NCBI GenBank assembly: GCA_016205975.1
Contig: JACQSK010000012.1
Span: 38,613 to 102,612 of the forward strand
Length of the DNA stretch: 64,000 nucleotides
Direction of reading: 5' to 3'
Origin: Candidatus Uhrbacteria bacterium
GTDB lineage: Bacteria; Patescibacteria; ABY1; SG8-24; GWF2-40-263
Shown here: piece after piece, positions 16,578 to 24,914 of the stretch
Layout of the letters: each line of letters begins with the position of its first letter
Numbering within the stretch: position 1 is the stretch's first letter
Notes under the pieces: generated by a model
Told to the model about the DNA's origin: nothing
The model's database searches: none
The model's input: the letters and a program-made list of their open reading frames with translations, nothing else
Translations under genes and position numbers: made by a program

Positions 16578-16596
16578 ATGCGTTTTGTCAACGCAT
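16578..16596 (+). repeat. Short palindrome upstream of ribH
   Basis: ATGCGTT-TTGTC-AACGCAT is a perfect 7-bp inverted repeat in the divergent region; it could be an operator. The rest of 16534-16655 is AT-rich with no clear promoter. Confidence 0.4.
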
Positions 16597-16655
16597 AAGA
16601 AAATTTTCTGCTAAAGTCCCCATAACTTCCTTAATTCTTTACCCTTCTGACCCCT

Positions 16656-17129
16656 ATGCAAGTCGAACTCGACCCACGTGTCATGCCCAAAATCCCTGGC
16701 GCAAAAGTCGCGATCCTGCAAGCCAAGTGGTATCGCGAACCCATTGATAAGATGGTTCAAAAAACCGTGGACCTCCTCGTCGCGGCCGACTGTCCAAAAC
16801 CGGACGTTCATATCCTCCCGGGTTCACTTGAACTTCCCCTTGCCGCGCAAGCCCTGATGCGCAAGGAGAAGTATGACGCCATCATCTGCTTTGGCGCGAT
16901 CATGAAAGGTGAGACCTATCATTTCGACATGATCATGAACATGTGCGCCGAAGGGTTTACGAAAGTCATGCTCGAAGAAGGTACGCCCATCATCATGGAG
17001 GTCATCCCCATCGCAAACATGGGCCAGCTTGAAGCGCGCAGCCAAGACGACGCGTTCAACAAAGGCGTGGAGGCCGCGATCGCCACAGCCGAGATCATCG
17101 ACTGGCGCCGAAAAAACCTCGACGCGTAA
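16656..17129 (+). CDS. ribH: 6,7-dimethyl-8-ribityllumazine synthase family protein 1
   Basis: The 157-residue protein has the lumazine-synthase fold: AILQAKWYREPIDKMV (aromatic stacking residue position), HILPGSLELPLAAQ, the active-site loop ICFGAIMKGETYHFDMI with the catalytic His, and a C-terminal FNKGVEAAIATAEI matching the phosphate-binding region. These enzymes form pentamers or 60-mer shells and make the riboflavin precursor. A second paralogue follows 2 nt downstream. No other riboflavin genes are in the window. Confidence 0.88.
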   Translation: MQVELDPRVMPKIPGAKVAILQAKWYREPIDKMVQKTVDLLVAADCPKPDVHILPGSLELPLAAQALMRKEKYDAIICFGAIMKGETYHFDMIMNMCAEGFTKVMLEEGTPIIMEVIPIANMGQLEARSQDDAFNKGVEAAIATAEIIDWRRKNLDA

Positions 17130-17131
17130 GT

Positions 17132-17596
17132 ATGTCGATGCGCGTTCATCTCGTAGTCGGATACATTCACAAAGAAATCTGCGACAGGATGATTGATGCG
17201 GTTCAATCGATCGCAGACGAGCTTGATTGTCGGATGGGGCGCGTCGTTTGGATCCCCGGGTCCTTGGAGGCGCCTTTGGCTGTAAAAGAACTTATCGAAC
17301 GAGACCGTCCCGACGCTATCATCGTATTTGGCGTCCAGGAACAAGGAGCGACAAAACACGGTGAAGTCATTGCCCATCAGGCAACAAGTAAGCTTCTTGA
17401 CCTTCAGCTCCAGTATCGCCTACCGATGGCGATCGCCATTATCGGACCTGGAGCCACGCTCGAGCACGCAAAGGAGAAGGCTGTGAGAACAGCGAAGAAG
17501 GCTCTGCATGCCGCTGTTCACATGGTAAAACTCACTCATGATTTTGGGACAGAACCTCTTGTGCAATCGACAGAGACAGACGCTTTCCCCTCTTGA
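17132..17596 (+). CDS. Lumazine synthase-like paralogue 2
   Basis: A 154-residue paralogue of the preceding gene: LVVGYIHKEICDRMIDAV, WIPGSLEAPLAVKEL, IIVFGVQEQGATKHGEVIAH (active-site His kept) and a C-terminal helix KAVRTAKKALHAAVHMV. The aromatic position is Tyr rather than Trp, and the FNKG segment is lost, so catalysis is less certain than in the first copy. The 2-nt gap implies co-translation and possibly a hetero-oligomer. It could also have been recruited as a structural shell protein. Confidence 0.82.
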   Translation: MSMRVHLVVGYIHKEICDRMIDAVQSIADELDCRMGRVVWIPGSLEAPLAVKELIERDRPDAIIVFGVQEQGATKHGEVIAHQATSKLLDLQLQYRLPMAIAIIGPGATLEHAKEKAVRTAKKALHAAVHMVKLTHDFGTEPLVQSTETDAFPS

Positions 17597-17646
17597 GGAT
17601 GCTTTTCTTTTTGAGCTGTCGTGCTAGGATGGCGTCAGGAGGTTCC

Positions 17647-18108
17647 ATGCCCCTTGCAGGTCTTCATAGCTTTCTGTTCCACGCCTCGCGTGTGGTCGTG
17701 GGCGCCGTGCTCGGGACCGTCTGGGCGAGTGTGACCTGGCTGTCCTTTCTGTGGTATGCCTACGCCTTCACTGCCGACGCGATCGAGTTGGTGCGCGCTT
17801 ACGCCATGTTCATTCCAGTGGGTGCCCCCATCGGCATCGTACTCGCGTACGAGTCGAAGGACACGTTCGGTCCATGGTGTCATGTGGAGGCGGCTTTCGT
17901 CTTCCTGTGTCTCCCACTTACGACGGTCCTGTGTGGGGCGCTCAGTCGCATGGATGTTCCCGAGTGGTGGATGGGCTTCCTGGTACCGTTCGGCATCTTC
18001 AATCTTATCTGCTGGTCTGGGGTATACGTCTTCGTGAAGCTCAACCGCCACACGGGCTGGGTGCCGGTGCCAGAGCGTGAGCGCACGCAGGAAGGTTCGG
18101 GTGCGTGA
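17647..18108 (+). CDS. Four-helix membrane protein, unknown
   Basis: A 153-residue integral membrane protein with about four hydrophobic segments (residues about 12-32, 48-66, 78-98, 110-132), rich in Trp and Val. The ATG at 17647 has AGGAGG 4 nt upstream and is preferred over an earlier TTG-type start. It overlaps the next small membrane-protein gene by 8 bp. No family recognised. Confidence 0.75.
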   Translation: MPLAGLHSFLFHASRVVVGAVLGTVWASVTWLSFLWYAYAFTADAIELVRAYAMFIPVGAPIGIVLAYESKDTFGPWCHVEAAFVFLCLPLTTVLCGALSRMDVPEWWMGFLVPFGIFNLICWSGVYVFVKLNRHTGWVPVPERERTQEGSGA

Positions 18109-18427
18109 GGAGGAGCTGCGGGCGCTTCTGCACAGCGACCCCGTTGGGTTCGATCGGTACACGGGCATGCTCAAGCGGGAACACGCGCGCAAGACAGACG
18201 CGTATGAACGGATTGAGCGCGCCAGCTCGTTTATCCTCCTTCCTGGGCTTGCAGGACCATTCCTCCTGTTCGTCCTCGGATATCTATCAGCCGCGCTGTT
18301 GGCGCTCACAGCCATGATTGTCGTGAGTACGTGCATGGAGTTCGTCTGCTTCGTCCTCTCGCGGCGCGCGCATCGCGTGGCGCGTGAGATCTCCCTCGTT
18401 CAGGAAGTGGCTCGTCGTCCTTCCTAG
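18101..18427 (+). CDS. Small two-helix membrane protein, unknown
   Basis: The 108-residue protein begins with a charged cytoplasmic helix, then has a hydrophobic hairpin (about residues 46-85) and a basic tail. The GTG start at 18101 has AGGAAGG 5 nt upstream and lies inside the last codons of the upstream gene, so the two are translationally coupled. The first 45 residues (SDPVGFDRYTGMLKREHAR) resemble no domain known to me. It is followed directly by a terminator. Confidence 0.72.
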   Translation: MREEELRALLHSDPVGFDRYTGMLKREHARKTDAYERIERASSFILLPGLAGPFLLFVLGYLSAALLALTAMIVVSTCMEFVCFVLSRRAHRVAREISLVQEVARRPS

Positions 18428-18430
18428 CGC

Positions 18431-18455
18431 AATCGTCCTTCTCGGGCGATTTTTT
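18431..18455 (+). terminator. Terminator of the small membrane-protein operon
   Basis: AATCGTCC-TTCTC-GGGCGATT followed by TTTT. Confidence 0.82.
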
Positions 18456-18483
18456 CGTGTTCGCCTTTCTGGCGGTTTTTTTG

Positions 18484-18489
18484 TACAAT
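18484..18489 (+). promoter_or_regulatory. -10 box of ligA (leaderless type)
   Basis: TACAAT, preceded by TG at the extended -10 position, lies 9 nt before the ligA ATG; no Shine-Dalgarno is present. Confidence 0.55.
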
Positions 18490-18498
18490 TTAGTTCGT

Positions 18499-20511
18499 AT
18501 GACAAGAGGACAGGCACAGGAACGGATCAATAACCTCCGCAAGGCCATTGATGAATACCGCTATCAGTATCATGTTTTGGACAAGCTTGAGATTTCTGAT
18601 GCCGCGCTAGACTCGCTTAAGCATGAGCTGTATGCGCTCGAACAACAGTATCAGGATCTTATAACACTCGACTCGCCGACCCAGCGTGTCGGCGGCGTGG
18701 CGCTCTCGAAGTTTAAGAAGGTCACGCATGCGCGGCCGATGCTCTCGATGGAAGACGTGTTCACGCGCGAGGAGTTCGAGGCGTGGCTGGAACGACTGGT
18801 GAAAGTCCTCGGCGCGCCGGTGAAAGGATTTTTTTGTATGCCGAAGATCGACGGGCTGGCCGTGTCGCTGATCTACGAGGGCGGCTTGTTGAAGTCCGCG
18901 GCCACGCGTGGGGACGGCCGCGTGGGAGAGGATGTCACGCAGAACGTCAGGACGATTGAGTCGGTTCCGTTGAGGTTGAGGGAGAGGGGCACAAAGGGGG
19001 ACAAAGGGGCGCAAAGGGGTCAGAAGATTGAAGTTCGTGGGGAGATTCATTTTCCGGTGAAGGAGTTTGAGAAGTTGAACAATGCGTTGGAGAAGGCCGG
19101 GGAGTCGACGTTTGCCAACCCGCGCAACACCGCGGCGGGTTCCATTCGGCAGCTCGATTCGACGGTCACGGCGGCGCGGCGTTTGGCGTTTGTCGCTTGG
19201 GATATGGACGCCGACCTTGGGCAGACATCGATTGAAGAGGAATGGGATCTCATGCGCAAGATGGGATTCAAGCCGGCGCCGGATTCGCGCTTGCTCACAA
19301 CGGCGGACGAGATCCAGAAGCACTGGGCATGGCTGCAAGAGAGGCGCGAGCAACTCGACTATTGGGTGGATGGCATGGTCGTGCGGGTGAATGACAACGC
19401 GACGTTCAAGAAATTGGGTGTCGTGGGCAAGACACCGCGCGGGCTGGTCGCATGGAAGTTTCCGGCGGAGGAAGCCACGACGCGCGTGAATGAAATCCAG
19501 TGGACCGTTGGGCGCACCGGTGCGCTAACGCCGGTGGCGGTCGTGGAGCCCACGTGGATCGGCGGCACGACCGTGCAGCACGCCAGCCTTCACAATCTCG
19601 ACGAGATCGAACGGCTGGATGTGCGCCTGGGCGACACGGTGGTGTTGTATAAAGCGGGCGACATCATCCCCAAGATCAAGGAAGTCCTCGTGAAACTTCG
19701 TCTGGCGGGCGCGCGCAAAACAAAACCGCCGACAGCCTGTCCTGTGTGTGGCTCGAAGGTCGAACGTCGAGCGGGCGAAGTGGCGATGTATTGTGCGAAT
19801 CCAAAGTGTTTTGTCCAGGATCGGGAGAACGTCTTGCACGCGGCGCGCGCGTTTGAAATTGACGGCCTGGGTCCGCAGACGGTCGCTTCGCTTTTGGAAT
19901 ACGGACGCATCGTGAGCGCGGCGGACCTGTTCCTCTTGAAACCGGACGAGCTTCAGGGCATGGAGGGCTTTGCCGATCTCTCGTCCAAAAAACTCGTGGA
20001 GGAAATTCAGTCACGCAAGACCATCACGCTGCCTCGGTTTATTCTGGCGTTGGGCATCCGCAACGTCGGCGAGCAGACGGCCATTGACCTGGCGCAGCAT
20101 TTTCTCACGATCGATGCGCTCAAGGCGGCGTCCCTGGACGAGCTCGTGGAAGTCGAAGGGGTTGGCGAGGTCGTCGGAAAAAGCGTGCGGGAGTTTTTTG
20201 ACGAGGAGCATCACCAGAAACTGGTCGAGAGCTACAAGGCCCATGGCGTGCGTGTCCTTCCGTTTGAAGGAGGAAAAAAGAAAACGGCTATTGCGGGAAA
20301 GACGTTTGTCATCACGGGGACGCTTGAGACGCTCGGGCGCGATGAGGCCAAGGAGCGCATCCGCGCCGCGGGAGGAAAGGTGTCTGGATCCGTGAGCAAG
20401 AAAACGGATTTTGTCGTCGCGGGTGAGAATCCCGGTTCGAAGTTCGATGAGGCAAAGAAGTTTGGAGTCCCCACCTTGTCGGAGAAGGAGTTTCTCGCTA
20501 TGCTTTCCTAG
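18499..20511 (+). CDS. ligA: NAD-dependent DNA ligase
   Basis: LigA seals nicks during replication and repair. The adenylated Lys is in MPKIDGLAVSL (about residue 116); GEDVTQNVRT, VRGEIHFP, the four-Cys zinc finger CPVCGSK to CANPKC (about 415-437), HhH repeats and a C-terminal BRCT domain (about 590-670) follow. The length, 670, is standard. Between LRLRE and KIEVRGE it carries an extra low-complexity GTKGDKGAQRG insert (about residues 164-175) encoded by ACAAAGGGG-type repeats. The start ATG 18499 fits the family N-terminus. Confidence 0.97.
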   Translation: MTRGQAQERINNLRKAIDEYRYQYHVLDKLEISDAALDSLKHELYALEQQYQDLITLDSPTQRVGGVALSKFKKVTHARPMLSMEDVFTREEFEAWLERLVKVLGAPVKGFFCMPKIDGLAVSLIYEGGLLKSAATRGDGRVGEDVTQNVRTIESVPLRLRERGTKGDKGAQRGQKIEVRGEIHFPVKEFEKLNNALEKAGESTFANPRNTAAGSIRQLDSTVTAARRLAFVAWDMDADLGQTSIEEEWDLMRKMGFKPAPDSRLLTTADEIQKHWAWLQERREQLDYWVDGMVVRVNDNATFKKLGVVGKTPRGLVAWKFPAEEATTRVNEIQWTVGRTGALTPVAVVEPTWIGGTTVQHASLHNLDEIERLDVRLGDTVVLYKAGDIIPKIKEVLVKLRLAGARKTKPPTACPVCGSKVERRAGEVAMYCANPKCFVQDRENVLHAARAFEIDGLGPQTVASLLEYGRIVSAADLFLLKPDELQGMEGFADLSSKKLVEEIQSRKTITLPRFILALGIRNVGEQTAIDLAQHFLTIDALKAASLDELVEVEGVGEVVGKSVREFFDEEHHQKLVESYKAHGVRVLPFEGGKKKTAIAGKTFVITGTLETLGRDEAKERIRAAGGKVSGSVSKKTDFVVAGENPGSKFDEAKKFGVPTLSEKEFLAMLS

Positions 20512-20538
20512 TCTATCTGTAGTGAGCAACGTCGAACT

Positions 20539-20844
20539 ATGAAATTTTCACGCGAAGAAGTGTTAAAAATTGCCAAATTGGCTCGCCTGCATTTGGAGGA
20601 AGAAGATATTTCTAAGTACCAAGAAGACCTTGGTTCGATTTTGACCTACATTGAAAAACTCCAAGAGCTCAACACGGACGACGTCCCTGAGTTCCAGCAC
20701 GCGGCCGGAAGCGCGAATGTTTTCCGAGAAGATATCGTCGAGGGCTGTGACCCGGATGTTCGTCGTCGGGCGCTTGAGAACTTTACGGCTCGCGAAGGGA
20801 ATCTCTTAAAAGTGCAGGCGGTTTTTGAGAACCGAACAGAATAG
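20539..20844 (+). CDS. gatC: Aspartyl/glutamyl-tRNA amidotransferase subunit C
   Basis: GatC (101 residues) stabilises the GatAB amidotransferase, which converts misacylated Glu-tRNA-Gln or Asp-tRNA-Asn. It has the family pattern VLKIAKLARLHLEEEDI, LGSILTYIEKLQELNTDDV, and the C-terminal FENR end after NLLKVQAVF. It is followed by gatA after 2 nt. gatB is not adjacent and lies outside this window. Confidence 0.94.
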   Translation: MKFSREEVLKIAKLARLHLEEEDISKYQEDLGSILTYIEKLQELNTDDVPEFQHAAGSANVFREDIVEGCDPDVRRRALENFTAREGNLLKVQAVFENRTE

Positions 20845-20846
20845 CT

Positions 20847-22295
20847 ATGGACGTATCAACATTGACGATCAAAGAAGCCGGCGAGAAACTTGCGAGCGGA
20901 GAGTTAACAGCGGTCGACTACGCACAAGGATGCTTGGACGCGATCGCCAACGGGAACGAAAATCTGAATGCGTTTTTAGAGGTCTCGCAAACCGCACTCG
21001 ACGAAGCGGCGTCTATTGATGCGCGCCGCGCTGCAGGAGAATCTCTTGGTTCGCTTGCAGGCATCCCCATCGGATTGAAAGATAACATGCTCGTACGTGG
21101 CTGGGGTTCAACTTCTGGTTCACAGATTTTGGAAGGATATCGTGGAGCATATGATTCGACGATCACACAACGACTGCAGGCCGCGGGAGCCATTTTAATC
21201 GGTCGCACAAACATGGATGAGTTTGCGATGGGATCCTCAACGGAGACTTCGCATCACGGGGCCTCGTGCAATCCTTGGGATGCTCAGAAGGTTCCGGGTG
21301 GTTCAAGCGGGGGATCAGCGGTCGCTGTTGCCGCAGGATTTATTCCGGCTGCGCTTGGCTCAGACACGGGGGGATCGATCCGTCAGCCTGCTTCGCTTTG
21401 CGGAGTCGTCGGTTTGAAGCCAACCTATGGACGTGTGTCTCGATATGGACTTATGGCTCTTGCCTCGAGTTTTGATCAGATCGGTCCGATCACGCGAACG
21501 GTCGAGGATGCTGCGTTGATCCTTGAGGCGATCGAAGGACGAGATCCAAAAGACGGAACCTCAGTTGAGCTCACCAACACCACCGTGCCGGCGCTTATTG
21601 AAAAGTCGGTAGACGGTATGACCTTGGGTGTGCCGAAAGAATATTTTGCCAGTGGGATGGACGCGCACGTCGCTTCTGTGGTGCATGAGGCGATCGCGGA
21701 ACTCGAGCGGGCCGGAGCGAAGATTCAAGAGATCTCCATGCCGCACTCGGAGTATGCGCTGGCGGCGTACTACATTATCCAACCAGCGGAAGCGAGCTCG
21801 AACCTCGGACGATTCGACGGTTTGCGCTATGGCTATCATTCCAGCGGGGAGAATTTGCCGGAGACGTACAAGCGAACCAGAGGCGAGGGATTTGGAAAAG
21901 AAGTAAAGCGCCGCATCATGCTGGGTTCGTACACGCTCTCGGCCGGCTACTACGATGCGTACTATCGCAAAGCGCTCAAAGTGCGCACGCTCATTAAGCG
22001 AGATTTCGATGAGGCGTTCAAACGTGTCGACGCGATCGTGTGCCCGACCAGTCCAAGCGTGGCGTGGAATCTCGGTGAAAAGTTTGATGATCCACTCGCC
22101 ATGTACCTCGCTGACATCTACACCGTGACCGCGAACCTCGCGACCGTGCCAGGCCTGTCCGTTCCATGCGGCTTCGTTGACGGCCTCCCGGTTGGACTCC
22201 AGATTCTCGCCAAGCCTTTTGATGAGTACACGCTGTTTCGAGTAGGCGCGACGTATCAAGACCGAACGAATTGGCACAAGCAGTCACCTACATGA
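20847..22295 (+). CDS. gatA: Aspartyl/glutamyl-tRNA amidotransferase subunit A
   Basis: GatA is the amidase subunit that releases ammonia from glutamine or asparagine. The Ser-cisSer-Lys catalytic triad is visible: Lys in GIPIGLKDNM, the cis-Ser/Ser in VPGGSSGGSAVAVAAG and LGSDTGGSIRQPA. At 482 residues it is full length. The stop overlaps the start of lgt by 4 bp (ATGA), tying translation and lipoprotein genes into one unit. Codon use is less G/C-biased than in the 2.5-9.9 kb block. Confidence 0.97.
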   Translation: MDVSTLTIKEAGEKLASGELTAVDYAQGCLDAIANGNENLNAFLEVSQTALDEAASIDARRAAGESLGSLAGIPIGLKDNMLVRGWGSTSGSQILEGYRGAYDSTITQRLQAAGAILIGRTNMDEFAMGSSTETSHHGASCNPWDAQKVPGGSSGGSAVAVAAGFIPAALGSDTGGSIRQPASLCGVVGLKPTYGRVSRYGLMALASSFDQIGPITRTVEDAALILEAIEGRDPKDGTSVELTNTTVPALIEKSVDGMTLGVPKEYFASGMDAHVASVVHEAIAELERAGAKIQEISMPHSEYALAAYYIIQPAEASSNLGRFDGLRYGYHSSGENLPETYKRTRGEGFGKEVKRRIMLGSYTLSAGYYDAYYRKALKVRTLIKRDFDEAFKRVDAIVCPTSPSVAWNLGEKFDDPLAMYLADIYTVTANLATVPGLSVPCGFVDGLPVGLQILAKPFDEYTLFRVGATYQDRTNWHKQSPT

Positions 22296-23047
22296 TTCCC
22301 TACTTCCAGTTCACGACGATCCCCTTAGGCCCCGTCACCATCCAGGTGTGGGGTCTTATGGTTGCTCTGGGAATCCTGGCCGCAACGTGGGTGGCCGCGA
22401 AGATGGCTCAGCAGCGAGGACAGGATCCAAAGATTATTTGGGACCTGAGCGTGTGGGTGATTATCGGCGCGTTTATCATGGCGCGGGTGTTCATGGTGCT
22501 GTACGAGCCAGGTGATTATCTTGCGGATCCGTTCGAGTTTTTCCGTATCTGGCATGGTGGATTTTCGATCATGGGAGGATTTCTTGGCGCGACAATCGCC
22601 GGGATCTGGTTTTTGCGTCGGCAGCACGTCGATGTTTATGCGTACGCCGACACAGCGATATTCGGACTGCCAGTGGGAATCTTTATCGGACGCATTGGCT
22701 GCTTCCTCATTCACGATCATCCGGGCACGCTCACGGATTTTGCCCTGGGGGTGAAGTATCCCGACGGCGTTCGACACGACCACGGCTTGTACGATTCGAT
22801 CAACGGCCTCGTGTTGTTCTTGCTCTTCCTCTTGCTGGCTCGTCGCGGCGCTAAGACAGGAACATACATCGTCGTGTTCCTGATCTGGTACGGCGTGGTT
22901 CGATTCCTGCTCGATTTCCTGCGCGCCACCAATGGCCCGATCGTGGACACGCGATACCTCAACCTCACGCCGGCGCAGTATCTGGCAGCAGTGATGATTG
23001 CGGGAGGCGTGTGGCTATGGCGGAGAAAGTTGTCGACGAAAGTTTGA
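22292..23047 (+). CDS. lgt: Prolipoprotein diacylglyceryl transferase
   Basis: Lgt is an inner-membrane enzyme that adds diacylglycerol to the lipobox Cys of prolipoproteins. The 251-residue protein has about seven membrane helices and the family signature GRIGCFLIHDHPGT around residue 135, with YDSINGLVLFLLF and RFLLDFLR downstream. The start ATG overlaps the gatA stop; a TTG 21 nt upstream is less likely. Its presence implies lipoproteins are made. Confidence 0.93.
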   Translation: MIPYFQFTTIPLGPVTIQVWGLMVALGILAATWVAAKMAQQRGQDPKIIWDLSVWVIIGAFIMARVFMVLYEPGDYLADPFEFFRIWHGGFSIMGGFLGATIAGIWFLRRQHVDVYAYADTAIFGLPVGIFIGRIGCFLIHDHPGTLTDFALGVKYPDGVRHDHGLYDSINGLVLFLLFLLLARRGAKTGTYIVVFLIWYGVVRFLLDFLRATNGPIVDTRYLNLTPAQYLAAVMIAGGVWLWRRKLSTKV

Positions 23048-23062
23048 CAAACTGTTCAACAA

Positions 23063-23096
23063 AAAATAGCCTAGAGACAAGGCTATTTTGATTTAT
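23063..23096 (+). terminator. Terminator of gatC-gatA-lgt
   Basis: AAAATAGCCT-AGAGACA-AGGCTATTTT followed by GATTT; the A and T flanks would allow function on either strand. Confidence 0.82.
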
Positions 23097-23127
23097 CCAC
23101 ATCTGAGGCTCCTTTTTGTTCCCATCT

Positions 23128-23883
23128 ATGCCCCGAATCCCTAAACTGTCTGAGGACAGCCTGGAACTCCTCGGCCTGACAGCCAAGGACATGGCGGTCT
23201 ACACAGCGCTCTTGAAACTCGGTACGGCGCCGCTCAGGCGCATCGCGGAGGAGTCGGGCCATAATCGAGGGACCGTGTATGACGCGCTGAAGCGTCTTCT
23301 CGATTTGGGGCTTGTGTCCCACATGGATGCCAAGACCCATCGCTACTTTACGGCAGAAGATCCACACAAGCTCCGCGGACTTGCCACGCGCCGTGAGGTC
23401 GCGATCCAAGAAGTGCAACTGAACCTTGCAGATGTCGTGCCGCAGTTGCAAGACCTTCTTGGCAAGAGCGCCCATCGGCCGAGTGTTTGGTACTACGAGG
23501 GTGAGCAGGGCGTACGCGATATCCTTGAGGACGTGCTCAAGGTCGCGGAGCGTGCGGAGGCGAAACTTTTTCGTATCTATTCCTCTGAAGGCATCCGTGA
23601 TCTGATCGCTCATGCCTGGCCTGGGTTCATCAAGCACCGCATTCGCAAGCACATCCGAGTGAGAGCCATTGCGATCGGGAAAGGCGGCCGCACGTACGGA
23701 TTGGACGAGCGCAAGTGGCTGTCGCAGTCCGATTCTGCGCCGTCGTACATCTTCATCTATCCGGGCAAGACGGCGTTTGTCTCGCTGGACGGCCATCGTC
23801 AGCTGTTCGGGGTTATCATTGACGACGAGGCAATATCCTCAACGCAGGAAATGATTTTCGACGCGTTGTGGAAAATGATGTGA
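23128..23883 (+). CDS. TrmB-family transcriptional regulator
   Basis: A 251-residue protein with an N-terminal winged helix (LGLTAKDMAVYTALLKLG, then RIAEESGHNRGTVYDALKRL as recognition helix, about residues 15-70) and a C-terminal effector-like domain with PSVWYYEGEQGVRDILEDVL, as in TrmB/MarR-like regulators of sugar or other metabolism. No Shine-Dalgarno; the ATG follows CATCT. The ligand is unknown. It stands alone between terminators and a repeat, so its targets are not evident. Confidence 0.82.
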   Translation: MPRIPKLSEDSLELLGLTAKDMAVYTALLKLGTAPLRRIAEESGHNRGTVYDALKRLLDLGLVSHMDAKTHRYFTAEDPHKLRGLATRREVAIQEVQLNLADVVPQLQDLLGKSAHRPSVWYYEGEQGVRDILEDVLKVAERAEAKLFRIYSSEGIRDLIAHAWPGFIKHRIRKHIRVRAIAIGKGGRTYGLDERKWLSQSDSAPSYIFIYPGKTAFVSLDGHRQLFGVIIDDEAISSTQEMIFDALWKMM

Positions 23884-23887
23884 TCGA

Positions 23888-23944
23888 TGGGTCAGGTCGA
23901 GCCATGGTCTTTTTTTAAAAAGCCCATAGCTCGACCTGATCCCA
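23888..23944 (+). repeat. GGTCAGGTCG-type inverted repeat (second element)
   Basis: GGGTCAGGTCGAGCCATGG is followed within about 20 nt by CCCATAGCTCGACCTGATCCC, a near-perfect inverted repeat with a T-rich loop. It shares the GGTCAGGTCG core with the element at 4.2-4.4 kb, but has a different inner arm. It may also terminate the TrmB-like gene. Confidence 0.6.
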
Positions 23945-23957
23945 ATTCGGAGGTTTG

Positions 23958-24515
23958 ATGAGTCTGCAACCGTTCTATCACTCCGCGGTCGTTGTGTTCT
24001 GCGGACCGCATGACGAAGGCGAATACGTGCCCATGCGCCGTATCGACCAGGCAATCTTGCTCGCGCGCAATACGCGCGCGCCGCTCCTGGTCGCGGGGGA
24101 CGGCAACTACGGCAGCGACGTCCAGTGGTTCGCTCGCCGCGCCGGCCAGAGCGGCATCGCGTATGTGCGCGCCTTCTACGATGAGCGCGCCTCCACGCTT
24201 GCGGACGCGCAGCGCATTGCCGACGAGCTGCTCGTGAATCCACCCCTCATGTCGGTTGTGAACGTGCATCTGGTCACCGACGACTGGCACATGAATCGCG
24301 CCACCGCGATTCTCGCCGGCGAGCTCGCGCGCGCCTTGCGCGAACGCAAGCCCAGAGTCACGCGCATTCCGGTTCGCAACGGGCCGCGTCCGCCCGCCCA
24401 CATCCTGGAGGGCGAGCGTCAGGGACTCGAGGACTACCTGGCCGGACGCTACGGCCAGCGGAGGGCCCATGCTCCCTACGGCAAGCCTTGCGAGGAGGCT
24501 CCAGCCGTAAAATAA
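23958..24515 (+). CDS. DUF218/YdcF-like protein
   Basis: The 185-residue protein has the DUF218 (YdcF/SanA/ElyC) pattern: VVVFCGPHDEG, a Arg-Arg-Ile-Asp-Gln-Ala helix, LLVAGDGNYGSDV, then DERASTLADAQ (the conserved Glu-x-S-T-x-x-N-A segment) and VHLVTDDWHMNRA. YdcF binds SAM in E. coli; other members act in envelope polysaccharide metabolism. The usual N-terminal membrane anchor is missing, so this copy is cytoplasmic. The ATG has GGAGG 4 nt upstream. Confidence 0.8.
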   Translation: MSLQPFYHSAVVVFCGPHDEGEYVPMRRIDQAILLARNTRAPLLVAGDGNYGSDVQWFARRAGQSGIAYVRAFYDERASTLADAQRIADELLVNPPLMSVVNVHLVTDDWHMNRATAILAGELARALRERKPRVTRIPVRNGPRPPAHILEGERQGLEDYLAGRYGQRRAHAPYGKPCEEAPAVK

Positions 24516-24517
24516 AA

Positions 24518-24548
24518 GCGCCTGTCGCACGGACAGACGCCTTTTCTT
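24518..24548 (+). terminator. Bidirectional terminator
   Basis: AAAAGCGCCTGTC-GCACG-GACAGACGCCTTTT serves the DUF218 gene and, read backwards, the convergent small gene. Confidence 0.82.
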
Positions 24549-24911
24549 TTATCCCCAAAATCCTTTTTTGCTCGATAGCGGCGGGGGAGAAGCCGGCGCC
24601 GCCGACGGTGACGCGAGTCCCTGGACGAATTGCGCGATCCGTTGCATCTCGCTTTCAACGAGTGCCCCCTCATATTCACCCGCGTGCGCCGACGTGCCCT
24701 CATAGCTGGCCGCCTTCTGATCCACATGCAGATTCACCTGCACACCGCCGTCTCGATCCTCAACGTACGCGTGGTAGCGCGGGAACAGCTGGCCGCTCAC
24801 GCGCAGAGCGTAGCTCAACTGCCCCTCGTGTCCGCGATGCTCGCCGTATCCGAGACGGCGCATGAGACCTCGTGCGTTTTCCTTCAGGGGTCCTGGAAAA
24901 AATTGTTTCAT
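24549..24911 (-). CDS. Small protein, 120 aa, paralogue of the next gene
   Basis: Shares a readable core with the gene just upstream on the same strand: LMRRLGYGEHRG, QLFPRYHAYVEDRDGGVQVN then LHVDQK, and a helix ESEMQRIAQFV. The tail is Pro/Ser/Ala-rich (SAAPASPPPLSSKK) and probably disordered. No signal peptide or membrane segment. No family name known to me; the pair looks like a lineage-specific duplicated family. It lies 3 nt downstream of its paralogue in one operon. Confidence 0.75.
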   Translation of the reverse strand: MKQFFPGPLKENARGLMRRLGYGEHRGHEGQLSYALRVSGQLFPRYHAYVEDRDGGVQVNLHVDQKAASYEGTSAHAGEYEGALVESEMQRIAQFVQGLASPSAAPASPPPLSSKKGFWG

Positions 24912-24914
24912 ACG

